From the NCBI RefSeq assembly GCF_016899725.1, contig NZ_JACLYU010000009.1:1-64000 (forward strand): a stretch of 64,000 bases of DNA. The letters run 5' to 3'. Below, piece after piece: positions 39,474-47,861 of this stretch. Position 1 is the first letter of the stretch, and each line of letters starts with the position of its first letter. The stretch is from Bifidobacterium pullorum subsp. saeculare (GTDB lineage: Bacteria > Actinomycetota > Actinomycetes > Actinomycetales > Bifidobacteriaceae). The notes beneath the pieces are model-generated. The model made no database searches, had not been told where the DNA came from, and saw nothing but the letters and a program-made list of their open reading frames with translations. A program made the translations under genes and the position numbers.

Positions 39474-39589
39474 CCCGGTGGGTCATCGGTAGCCGAGGCC
39501 GAGGCGCGGCAACGCCGAGGTGACATTGAGTTTGCCGAAGGCAATCCATTGTTGCAGATCGAGGCGTTGAGCCGATGACCCGGTGAGTC
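39456..39589. repeat. 29-bp direct repeat of the symporter 3' end, with a hairpin at the stop codon
   Basis: 39456-39484 and 39561-39589 match with two differences. The first copy includes the last codons and stop of the symporter and the left arm of a perfect stem: CCGATGACCC (39467-39476), loop GGT, GGGTCATCGG (39480-39489). No T-run follows. The second copy looks like a duplication left in the intergenic region. Confidence 0.7.
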
Positions 39590-39706
39590 CACCAAGCCTA
39601 TCGTTCCAGTGAGGTGATGACCATACGACCATAGTCCGCAATCCATCACTCTTCTTCGCGGATCCCGCCCGTGCCTTCCCGGCATGCGGCGGAATCCGCG
39701 TATCTG

Positions 39707-39881
39707 TGTCGCATCCGTTTACTCGGTGGCAACGGATGCGACGATTCGGAGGGCCGTGGTGTCGCTTATGTTTCCCGGGTGGCAACGGATGCGACAATTC
39801 AGGGGGCCGTGGTGTCGCTTATGTTTACCCGGTGACAACGGATGCGACAATTCGGCCCGTTGTGATGTCGCATCTGTTTCC
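39707..39881. repeat. Family A palindromic array, 53-bp period, about 3.5 units
   Basis: Forward arms TGTCGCATCCGTTT and variants start at 39707, 39760, 39813 and 39866. Inverted arms AACGGATGCGAC start at 39731, 39784 and 39837. Every step is exactly 53 nt. The same family with the same period recurs at 49014-49230. The 39474-39939 gap contains this array, the 29-bp direct repeat and no gene. Confidence 0.9.
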
Positions 39882-39939
39882 GGTGCCGGGGCGGTAGGAT
39901 GTGGGATGGCTGCCGAAGGATGAATCAGGGGAGCGGACG

Positions 39940-40782
39940 ATGGTCGCGTACATGGAGCACAAGGATCTGGCCAATGAGACGATCGACCCGGAGCGCGCGG
40001 GGCAGATCGCCGGCAATGTGCGTCGCGTGATGGACCGCATCGCCGCTGCCGAGGCCGCCGCCGGGCGCGAGGCGGGCTCCGTGCGGCTGCTCGCCGCCAC
40101 GAAGACGCGCGATGTGGGCGAGATCATGGCCGCCCTTGACGCGGGCGTGCGCATGATCGGCGAGAACCGGCCGCAGGAGGTCGTCGCCAAGGCGCCGGGA
40201 CTGGCCCGTCTGGCCGCGGAACGCGGCTGGACCATCGGCACGCAGGCTCAGCCCACCCAGACCCAGACCACTCAACCCACCCAAGCCCAGCCCACGCACA
40301 TCCCCTTCCATCTCATCGGGCAATTGCAGAGCAACAAAATCGGCAAGGTGCTGCCGGTGGTCGACACCATCGAATCGGTCGGCACGCTGGAACTGGCCGA
40401 ACGGATCTCCCGGCGGGCCGTGGCGCGCGGCGTCACCGTGGGCGTGCTGCTGGAGGTCAACGAATCGGGGGAGGCGAGCAAATCCGGCTGCGACCCGGCG
40501 CACGCGGTGGAGCTGGCGCAGCGCATTGGCGCGATGGGCGGGCTCGAACTGCAGGGCCTGATGACCATCGGCGCCCATGTGGACGACGAGGCCACCATCC
40601 GCGCCTGCTTCGCCCACCTGCGCCGCACCCGCGACCGCATCCTGGCCGAGGGCGCCCCCGGCACCGGCGGCTGCGTCGAGCTGTCGATGGGCATGACGCA
40701 CGACATGGAACTGGCCATCGCCGAGGGTGCCACCATCGTGCGCGTCGGCACCGCCATCTTCGGCCCCCGCGCCTTCATCTGA
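39940..40782 (+). CDS. YggS/PROSC-family pyridoxal-phosphate homeostasis protein
   Basis: A 280-residue single-domain fold-type III PLP protein that buffers PLP and affects amino acid metabolism. VRLLAATKTRDVGEI near residue 48 carries the PLP lysine. GENRPQE, FHLIGQLQSNKIGKVLP and LSMGMTHDMELAIAEGATIVRVGTAIFG are the usual motifs. Between residues about 105 and 120 there is a Gln/Pro/Thr repeat (QPTQTQTTQPTQAQPT) just before FHLIGQLQ, where most members have only a short loop. GGGGAG lies 6 nt before the chosen ATG. A GTG at 39901 in the same frame is less likely. Confidence 0.93.
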   Translation: MVAYMEHKDLANETIDPERAGQIAGNVRRVMDRIAAAEAAAGREAGSVRLLAATKTRDVGEIMAALDAGVRMIGENRPQEVVAKAPGLARLAAERGWTIGTQAQPTQTQTTQPTQAQPTHIPFHLIGQLQSNKIGKVLPVVDTIESVGTLELAERISRRAVARGVTVGVLLEVNESGEASKSGCDPAHAVELAQRIGAMGGLELQGLMTIGAHVDDEATIRACFAHLRRTRDRILAEGAPGTGGCVELSMGMTHDMELAIAEGATIVRVGTAIFGPRAFI

Positions 40783-40844
40783 CGTGCCCGCCCGGCCCCG
40801 GTCGTCTGCCGGAACCGGGCCCGGGCGGCTGTCACCGCGCCCAG

Positions 40845-40850
40845 TAGACT
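40845..40850 (+). promoter_or_regulatory. Candidate -10 box (TAGACT) for leaderless argS mRNA
   Basis: TAGACT lies 7 nt before the argS ATG with no ribosome site between. Confidence 0.55.
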
Positions 40851-40857
40851 GGGCAGA

Positions 40858-42684
40858 ATGAGTCCTGAAGCACTGAGCGAACTGATTTCCTCCATCGCAC
40901 ACCAGCTCGTCGCCGCCGGGAAGGCCGGCGACCTGACCGACGACCTCATCCCCGAACCCGCCAAGCTGGCCGTGATGCGCCCGAAGGACCGCGCGCACGG
41001 CGACTGGGCCTCGAACGCGGCCATGCAGCTGGCCAAGAAGGCCGGCATGCGCCCCCACGACCTGGCCGAGCTGTTCGCGACCGAACTGACCGCTGACCCC
41101 GGCATCAAGTCCGTGGAGGTGGCCGGCCCCGGCTTCATCAACATCACGCTCGACTCCGCCTCCGCGGCGGCCGTCGTGGACGCCGTGCTCGCCGCCGGCG
41201 CCGCCTTCGGCCGCAACGACCACCTGTCCGGCAGGACGCTCAACCTCGAGTTCGTCTCCGCCAACCCCACCGGCCCGATCCACATCGGTGGCACCCGCTG
41301 GGCCGCGGTCGGCGACTCCATGGCCCGCGTGCTCGAGGCCAACGGCGCCAAGGTGGTGCGCGAATACTACTTCAACGACCACGGCGAGCAGATCAACCGC
41401 TTCGCCAAGTCCCTGGTGGCCGCGTGGGCCGCCGCCAACGACCTGGGCGCTCAGGGCTATAACACCGAGACCCCGGGCGACGGCTACAAGGGCGCCTACA
41501 TCGACGAGATCGCCGCGCGCGTGGCCGCCGAGGCCGCCGCCGACGGCGTGGACCTCACCGCGCTCGAGCATACCGACCAGGGCCTGGACGCGGACGGCCA
41601 TGCGATCGGCGAGGGCGACACCGCCCTGCGCGAGGAGTTCCGCAAGCGCGCCGTGCCGATGATGTTCGACGAGATCAAGGCCTCGATGAAGGAATTCCGC
41701 GTCCGCTTCGATGTGTGGTTCCACGAGAACAGCCTGTACGCCGACGGCGAGGTGGAGCGCGCGATCGCGGATCTGCGCGCCCGCGGCGACATCTACGAGA
41801 AAGACGGCGCCACCTGGTTCGCCTCCACCAAGCACGGCGACGACAAGGACCGCGTGATCGTCAAGTCCAACGGCGACTACGCCTACTTCGCGGCCGACAT
41901 CGCCTACTACCGCAACAAGCGCCACCGCGCCACCGACCCGGCCGACGTGGCGATCTACATGCTTGGCGCCGACCACCACGGCTACATCGGCCGCATGATG
42001 GCCATGTGCGCCGCGTTCGGCGACGAGCCGGGCGTCAACATGCAGATTCTCATCGGCCAGCTCGTCAACGTGATGAAGGATGGCAAGCCCGTGCGCATGT
42101 CCAAGCGCGCCGGCAACGTGGTCACGCTCGAGGACCTCGTCGAGGCCGTGGGCGTGGACGCCGCCCGCTACTCGCTGGCCCGCACCGACTACAACTCCCC
42201 GGTGGACATCGACCTGGACCTGCTGGCCGCGCACACCAACGAGAACCCCGTCTACTACGTGCAGTACGCGCACGCCCGCTCCTGCAACGTGGACCGCAAC
42301 GCGGCCGCCGCCTCGATCGACGCGGTCGCCGCCGACCTGTCCCTGCTCGACACCACGGCCGACGGCGAGGTGCTCGCCGCCCTCGCCCAGTGGCCGGCCG
42401 TGCTGCGCGAGGCCGGCGACCGCCGCGCCCCGCACCGCGTGGCCCACTACCTCGAGGACCTGGCCGCCGCGTACCACAAGTGGTACAACGTCGAGCGCGT
42501 CGTGCCGATGGACCTGACCGACCCGGAGGCGCGCGGCGACGCGGCGGCCGTCGAGGCCCTCCGCATCGCCAAGTGCCCGGAGCCGGCCCGCGCCGCCGCC
42601 CGCCTCAAGCTCAACGACGCGGTGCGCACCGTGATCGCCGCCGGCCTGGACCTGCTCGGCGTCGAAGCCCCGGAGCAGATGTGA
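40858..42684 (+). CDS. argS: Arginyl-tRNA synthetase
   Basis: Class I synthetase of 608 residues that charges tRNA-Arg. The HIGH-type motif is NPTGPIHIGGTRW near residue 138. KMSKS appears as MSKRAGN near residue 415, with ADHHGYIGRMMAM and VQYAHAR in between, and a DALR anticodon-binding domain at the C-terminus. It overlaps lysA by one base (TGATG), an arrangement common in actinobacteria where argS-lysA-hom-thrB form an operon. Confidence 0.98.
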   Translation: MSPEALSELISSIAHQLVAAGKAGDLTDDLIPEPAKLAVMRPKDRAHGDWASNAAMQLAKKAGMRPHDLAELFATELTADPGIKSVEVAGPGFINITLDSASAAAVVDAVLAAGAAFGRNDHLSGRTLNLEFVSANPTGPIHIGGTRWAAVGDSMARVLEANGAKVVREYYFNDHGEQINRFAKSLVAAWAAANDLGAQGYNTETPGDGYKGAYIDEIAARVAAEAAADGVDLTALEHTDQGLDADGHAIGEGDTALREEFRKRAVPMMFDEIKASMKEFRVRFDVWFHENSLYADGEVERAIADLRARGDIYEKDGATWFASTKHGDDKDRVIVKSNGDYAYFAADIAYYRNKRHRATDPADVAIYMLGADHHGYIGRMMAMCAAFGDEPGVNMQILIGQLVNVMKDGKPVRMSKRAGNVVTLEDLVEAVGVDAARYSLARTDYNSPVDIDLDLLAAHTNENPVYYVQYAHARSCNVDRNAAAASIDAVAADLSLLDTTADGEVLAALAQWPAVLREAGDRRAPHRVAHYLEDLAAAYHKWYNVERVVPMDLTDPEARGDAAAVEALRIAKCPEPARAAARLKLNDAVRTVIAAGLDLLGVEAPEQM

Positions 42685-44390
42685 TGGCCGCCGCAATCAG
42701 CCCGATTTGGCCGTCCGGCGCCGCCGTCACCCCGGACGGCGCCTTGGCCTTCCACGGCCGCACGGCCGCGAGCCTGCTCGACGAGTTCGGTTCGCCGCTC
42801 TACCTGATCGACACGGACGAGGTCGCCGCGCGCGCCCGCCGCTTCGTCGCGGCCGCGGCCGCCGCCTTCCCCACGTCGACCACCCATGTGAGCTTTGCCG
42901 GCAAAGCCTTCCTGTCCAAGGAGGTCGTGCGCCTGGTTACGGCCGCCGGCATGCTCGTGGACACCTGCACGATGGGGGAGATGCGCATCGCGCTGGCCGC
43001 CGGGGTCCCCGGCCGCCGGCTCGTGCTCCACGGCAACAACAAGTCCGACGAGGAGATCGCGCTCGCGATCGAGCAGGGCTTCGCCAAGATCGTGGTCGAT
43101 TCGCCGGATGAGCCGGCGCGCATCGCCGCGATCGCGCGGCGGCTGGGCAAGCGGGCGCGCGTCATGCTGCGCGTCACCTGCGGCATCCACGCCGGCGGCC
43201 ACGAGTACATCTCCACCGCGCACGAGGACCAGAAATTCGGTGTGCCGCTACTGCCCGCCGGTGCCGACGCCGGGGTGCTGGGCATGCTCGACGAGCTGGG
43301 CGAGGGCCGGACGGACCACCTGGACCGGGAGGGCCGGACGGACCACCCTCAGTCGCGGCTCACGACAGCGGGAGCCCAAGCCTCGGCTGGCTCCCGCTGG
43401 CGGGAGCTGTCTGCGCAGCAGACTGAGGGTGGTTTAGCGGCCCATCCGACCGGCGACCAGCCCGCCGCGTCCGCCGCCAACCTCCACGACGGCCACGCGC
43501 TGCGCCACGACGTGCGCTACCCCTACGACCTGCGCGCCGCGGATGTCTCCGACGAGGACCGCGCGCTGGCCGCGGCCATGGAAGCCGTGGCCGACGGCCC
43601 GGCGCTCGCCGTGCTCAAGGACATGCTGCGCCGTCCGGAGCTGGAGCTCGTGGGCATCCACTCGCACATCGGCTCGCAGATCCACGACGCCACCGCCTTC
43701 GTCCAGGCCGCGCGCCGCATGATGCTGCTGCGCAAGACCTTCTACGCCACCGACGCGTACACGCTGCCCGAGGTGGACTTGGGCGGCGGCTATTCGGTGG
43801 CCTACACCGACGGCGAGGATTCGATGGACATCGAGGCCGAGCTGGGACGCCTGGCCCAGGCCGTCGCGAAGGTCAACCGCGCGCTCGGCATGCCCGCGCC
43901 GGTCGTCTCCTTCGAGCCCGGCCGCTGGATCGTGGCCCCCGCCGGCGTGACGCTGTACCGCGTCGGCACGGTCAAGCCGGTGCGCCTGCCCGCCGGCACC
44001 GTCGACTCCGCCGGCGCCCCGATCGACGAACGCACCTACGTGTCCGTCGACGGCGGCATGTCCGACAACATCCGCCCGGCCCTGTACGGCGCCGACTACA
44101 CGGCGCGCCTGGCCAACCGGGCCGGTTCGGCGGAGACAATGCTGGCGCGCGTCGTCGGCATGCACTGCGAATCCGGCGACATCCTCGTCCACGAATGCCG
44201 CCTGCCCGCGGACACGCGCCGCGGCGACATCCTCGCCGTGCCCGTCACCGGCGCCTACGGGCGGACGATGGCCAGCAACTACAACCAGGCGCTCATCCCG
44301 GCCGTCGTCGCCGTGGGCGAGGCCGGCGCACACGGCATGCTGCGCCGCCAGACCATCGACGACCTGCTCGCCCTCGACGTCAGCGAGTAA
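42684..44390 (+). CDS. lysA: Diaminopimelate decarboxylase with an in-frame palindromic insertion
   Basis: Makes L-lysine from meso-diaminopimelate using PLP. VSFAGKAFLSKEVVRLV carries the PLP lysine region near residue 75, then HGNNKSDEEI, GIHSHIGSQI near residue 330, DLGGGYSVAY and FEPGRWIVAPAG. The length of 568 residues exceeds the usual 420-470. The excess lies between EDQKFGVPLLP and LAVLKDMLRRPELELVG (about residues 185-310). Part of it is encoded by the 92-nt palindromic element at 43342-43433, and it contains two GRTDH units from a 19-bp direct repeat. The frame is kept and the conserved parts are intact, so the enzyme may still work with an exposed loop. Confidence 0.93.
   Translation: MAAAISPIWPSGAAVTPDGALAFHGRTAASLLDEFGSPLYLIDTDEVAARARRFVAAAAAAFPTSTTHVSFAGKAFLSKEVVRLVTAAGMLVDTCTMGEMRIALAAGVPGRRLVLHGNNKSDEEIALAIEQGFAKIVVDSPDEPARIAAIARRLGKRARVMLRVTCGIHAGGHEYISTAHEDQKFGVPLLPAGADAGVLGMLDELGEGRTDHLDREGRTDHPQSRLTTAGAQASAGSRWRELSAQQTEGGLAAHPTGDQPAASAANLHDGHALRHDVRYPYDLRAADVSDEDRALAAAMEAVADGPALAVLKDMLRRPELELVGIHSHIGSQIHDATAFVQAARRMMLLRKTFYATDAYTLPEVDLGGGYSVAYTDGEDSMDIEAELGRLAQAVAKVNRALGMPAPVVSFEPGRWIVAPAGVTLYRVGTVKPVRLPAGTVDSAGAPIDERTYVSVDGGMSDNIRPALYGADYTARLANRAGSAETMLARVVGMHCESGDILVHECRLPADTRRGDILAVPVTGAYGRTMASNYNQALIPAVVAVGEAGAHGMLRRQTIDDLLALDVSE
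43302..43433. repeat. Palindromic element and direct repeat inside lysA
   Basis: A 19-bp sequence GAGGGCCGGACGGACCACC occurs at 43302-43320 and 43329-43347. The second copy runs into an element bounded by ACCACCCTCAGTC (43342-43354) and GACTGAGGGTGGT (43421-43433), a perfect 13-bp inverted repeat. An inner stem pairs AGCGGGAGCC (43367-43376) with GGCTCCCGCT (43389-43398). The CCTCAGTC...GGGAGC...GACTGAGG layout resembles short palindromic repeats scattered in gut Gram-positive genomes, normally between genes. Confidence 0.85.
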
Positions 44391-44603
44391 GGCCGGCCCC
44401 GGCGGGCGGCGCCCATGCCGCCGCCCGCCGTCCGGTCCGCTGGATGAATTTTCGGCGAACCGGACGTGATGTTTTCCCGACCTCCCCGTCCCCGGCCGGC
44501 GCATTCCGATAGTACGGAGACGTACCAGCGGCGTGGGCCGCGGTCCCGCCCCGATCGGCGGGACGGGCTCCACCCGCATCCGGAATATGGGGAAGGGACA
44601 GAC

Positions 44604-46245
44604 ATGACACAGACAACCAGACGTCCGCTGCTGGCGACGATGGCCACCGGCATCACGTTGGCGATGGTCCTCGCCGGCGGCATGGCGGCCTCGGCGGCCG
44701 AGCCGTCGCCGACCGCCGGCATCGCGTAGCCCGACCTCGTCGCCCTGCTCAAGGACTACGAGAATTACTACAAGCCCGCGGGCGACTACGACAAGGCCGA
44801 TCCGTCGAGCTTCGGCAAGGGCACCGTGACCGAGCTGGGCAAGACAGTGCTCGGCTGGAACGACAAGACCACGCAGAACATCAACAACACGGCCGCCGCC
44901 GGCTCCGACGGCACCACACCCACCGCGCAGCAGAAGCGCGCGCTCGTGGACTCGGACTACGACTTCGAGGAGACCTTCCCCGACGCTCTCGGCCCGGTGC
45001 TGGGCGCCTACCTGAGTGCGGGGCTCAAGGCCAGCGCCAACGCGGACGGCTCGGTGAACCCGAACGGTCCGCTCGCCAAGACCTACCGCCTGCTGGAGAA
45101 CGACACGGCGGACACCGCGTCCGGCGACTACGCGAACTCGCTGGTCAGCGACTGGGTGGACACTTCCGCCGCCAAGACGCACTTCAACCACCCGCGCCCC
45201 TACGTGGACCGCACGAACGGCGGCTATCCGGCCGCCGGACTGGCCGCGACGCTCGACATCAAGCGGGCGCCGGCCTGGGACGGCCATGACGCCAACTACG
45301 ACGGCATGGTCACCTCCGGCTCCTTCCCGTCCGGGCACACCACCTACGCGTACTCGGGCGGCATCGGCCTGGCCACGTTGCTGCCGGAGCTCGGCACGGA
45401 GATCATGACGCGCGCCTCCGAGGCGGGCAACAACCGCATCGTGCTCGGCGTGCATTACTCGCTCGACATCATGGGCGGGCGCATCGACGGCGAAGTGGCG
45501 AACACCAAGCTGTGGAGCGACCCGGCCTTCCGCGCCGACTACCTCATGCCCGCGCGGCAGGAGCTGACGGGCTACCTGACCGACCAGTGCAAGGTGCACG
45601 GCCAGGGCGATACGCTGCAGGCCTGCATCCAGACGGTCGGCGCCAATGGCGCCAACGGCTACAAGAACGACTTCACCGACGGCATCGTGAACACCAAGCC
45701 CGTCACCGACCGCGCCTCCGCGATCGACGCCTACACGGCGCGCATGACGTATGGGTTCGCGCAGACCGGCAAGAGGGGTGAGGCGCCGGTGGTGCCCGAG
45801 GGCGCGTCGAATCTGCTGCTGACGGCGTTCCCGGAGCTGACCGATGCGCAGCGTTCGCAGGTGCTCGCCGCCTCGGAGATCGATTCAGGCTATCCGCTGG
45901 ACGCCTCCTCCGACGGCTTCCAGCGGCTGAACCTCGCCAAGGCGTACAGCGCGAACGTGGTGCTGTCCGCCGACAAGTCCACGATCACCGACATCACCTT
46001 CGGCAACGCGGCCCCGTCCGTCACCGTGGAGCAGCCCGGCCAGCAGCCGGGCAGCCAGGGCGGAACCGGCGACCAGCCGGGTCAGCCCGGGGCGGGCAGC
46101 CAGCAGCCGGGCCAGCCGGGCGGCGCGGCGAAGCCGGCCACGAAGCCCGGCACGACGACCGCCGGCGGACGGCCGGCCGCGACGGGCGCGCTGTCGAAGA
46201 CCGGCGCCGCGCCGACGCGCGGTGACCGCCCGCCCGGCCGGCTGA
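44604..46245 (+). pseudogene. Secreted PAP2/class A acid phosphatase, broken by an amber codon and truncated
   Basis: A signal peptide (TQTTRRPLLATMATGITLAM, then MAASAAE cleavage region) is followed by an in-frame TAG at 44727-44729. The same frame then resumes as PDLVALLKDYENYYKP and carries a full PAP2 core: K-THFNHP-RP, SFPSGHTTYAY and NRIVLGVHYSLD, the KX6RP, PSGH and HxxxD motifs. A Gln/Pro/Gly-rich wall-spanning region follows, and then ALSKTGAA, which looks like an LPxTG-type sorting motif. The membrane span and basic tail that should follow are missing, and the frame runs on without a stop into hom. The end given is approximate. GGGAAGGGAC precedes the ATG. Confidence 0.82.
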
Positions 46246-46309
46246 CCGGGCCGCCCCGGTTTGCTGTCCTCTGGTCGGGACGCGCCGCATCGGTGTCGGA
46301 AAACGCCCG

Positions 46310-46315
46310 TAGACT
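46310..46315 (+). promoter_or_regulatory. Candidate -10 box (TAGACT) for hom
   Basis: TAGACT lies 53 nt before the GTG start of hom. It would give a transcript with a leader of about 45 nt containing the AGGAGG ribosome site. Confidence 0.45.
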
Positions 46316-46368
46316 GGGACAATCGGTTTCTCGACGTCCATCGACGTCGTCGTCAGGAGGGATTGCAA

Positions 46369-47688
46369 GTGGCAGCAGTAACGAACGAAACCCCCATCCG
46401 CGTCGGCCTGCTCGGCGCGGGCACCGTCGGCTCGCAGACCGCCCGCCTCATCGTCGAGCAGCGCGACGAGCTCGCCGCACGCGTCGGCCGGCCCGTCGAG
46501 CTGGCGGCCGTGGCCTGCCTCGACCCCAAGGAGACCGAGCGCTTCCCGTGGATCGACCCGGCCATCGTCACCACCGACACGATGCAGGTGGCGACCCACT
46601 CCGACATCGTCGTCGAACTCATCGGCGGCACCACCGCGGCCCGCACCTTCGTGATGGCCGCGATCGAATCCGGCGCCTCCGTGGTCACCGCCAACAAGGC
46701 GCTGCTGGCCAAGTACGGGCCGGAGATCTACGCGGCGGCCGAGGCCAAGGGCGTCGACATCTACTTCGAGGCGGCCGTGGGCGGCGCGATCCCGTTCCTA
46801 CGGCCCCTGCGCGAGTCGCTGGTCGGCGACTGCGTGACCAGCATGCTCGGTATCGTCAACGGCACCACGAACTACATCCTCGACGAGATGACCACCAAGG
46901 GCCTCGACTTCGACGAGGTGCTCAAGGACGCGCAGGCCAAGGGCTACGCCGAGGCCGACCCGACCGGTGACATCGAGGGCCACGACGCGGCGAACAAGGC
47001 CGCGATCATGGCCACGCTCGGCTTCCACACGCCCGTGTCCATCGACGACGTGACCGTCGAGGGCATCACGCGCATCACCGCCGACGACATCGCCGCCGCC
47101 ACCGCCGAGCACAAGGTGATCAAGCTGCTCGCGGTTGTGGAGAACGGCGAGGCCGGCGTCTCCGCGCGCGTCTACCCGGCGCTGCTGCCCGACACCCATC
47201 CGCTGGCCGCCGTGCACGGCTCGTTCAACGCGGTGTTCGTCAAGGCCGAGGCGGCCGACGACCTCATGTTCTACGGGCGCGGCGCGGGCGGCGCCCCCAC
47301 CGCCTCCGCCGTGGTGGGCGACGTGGTCACCGTGGCGCGGCACATCGCCGCCGGCACCACCGGCCCGTCCATCCCGCTGTACAAGAACCTGCCGCTGGCG
47401 CCGGCCAGCGCCTCGCGCGCGGCGTTCGCGGTGCGCTTCCTGATCCACGACAAGCCGGGCGTGCTCGCGGCCGTGGCCGGCGAGTTCGCGCGCCACGGCG
47501 TGTCGATCAACGCGGTGAACGGCGACCTCAAGCCCTCGGCCACGCAGCCGGGCTACGACGGCGAGATCCAGCAGCTGCGCATCGTGACCCACCCCACCGA
47601 CGAGGAGACGCTGCGCGCCACCGTCGACGCGGTGCGCGGGCTCGACGCAGTGACCGGCGAACCGTCCATCCTGCGCGTCATCGACTGA
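46369..47688 (+). CDS. hom: Homoserine dehydrogenase
   Basis: Reduces aspartate semialdehyde to homoserine for threonine and methionine synthesis. The 439-residue protein has the NAD(P) motif VGLLGAGTVGSQTARL at about residue 14, VVTANKALLAKYG near residue 107, the substrate-binding GGAIPFLRPLRESL and NGTTNYILDEM, and EADPTGDIEGHDAANKAAIM. The C-terminal 85 residues form an ACT domain (PGVLAAVAGEFARHGVSINA), the site of threonine feedback in Gram-positive enzymes. The start is GTG at 46369, 8 nt after AGGAGG. Confidence 0.97.
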   Translation: MAAVTNETPIRVGLLGAGTVGSQTARLIVEQRDELAARVGRPVELAAVACLDPKETERFPWIDPAIVTTDTMQVATHSDIVVELIGGTTAARTFVMAAIESGASVVTANKALLAKYGPEIYAAAEAKGVDIYFEAAVGGAIPFLRPLRESLVGDCVTSMLGIVNGTTNYILDEMTTKGLDFDEVLKDAQAKGYAEADPTGDIEGHDAANKAAIMATLGFHTPVSIDDVTVEGITRITADDIAAATAEHKVIKLLAVVENGEAGVSARVYPALLPDTHPLAAVHGSFNAVFVKAEAADDLMFYGRGAGGAPTASAVVGDVVTVARHIAAGTTGPSIPLYKNLPLAPASASRAAFAVRFLIHDKPGVLAAVAGEFARHGVSINAVNGDLKPSATQPGYDGEIQQLRIVTHPTDEETLRATVDAVRGLDAVTGEPSILRVID

Positions 47689-47701
47689 GCGGCACGGCAC
47701 A

Positions 47702-47836
47702 AACGCCCACCATGCGGTGGAACGCCCACCATGCGGTGGCCCACAACGTTGGAATGCCAACGAACCCGTTTGCGGCCACCACCGCACCGTGGGGGAAGCA
47801 CCGCACGGTGGGGGAGTCACCGCACCGTGGGAGTGG
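47702..47836. repeat. Family C inverted 19-bp arrays between hom and thrB
   Basis: AACGCCCACCATGCGGTGG is tandemly repeated at 47702-47720 and 47721-47739. Three 19-nt units of the opposite orientation (CACCGCACCGTGGGGGAAG and variants) follow at 47780, 47799 and 47818. Between the arrays, CGTTGG-AATG-CCAACG (47747-47762) forms its own small hairpin. The whole region could fold into a large cruciform or RNA structure in the hom-thrB transcript, just before the thrB ribosome site. Confidence 0.88.
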
Positions 47837-47861
47837 AACATTTGAGGGAAAGGACCGTGAG

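Noticed and set aside
39707..39881. Integron or attC-like cassette array
   Set aside because: Arms are palindromic, but there are no cassettes between them and no integrase nearby, and units are only 53 bp long.
39925..42696. Minus-strand open frame of 923 codons over yggS and argS
   Set aside because: His/Val/Gly/Ala-rich antisense shadow. Both plus-strand genes have full family motifs.
44727..44729. Amber read-through or pyrrolysine in the PAP2 gene
   Set aside because: The codon lies in the variable region after the signal peptide, and the gene is also truncated at its 3' end, so decay is the simpler reading.
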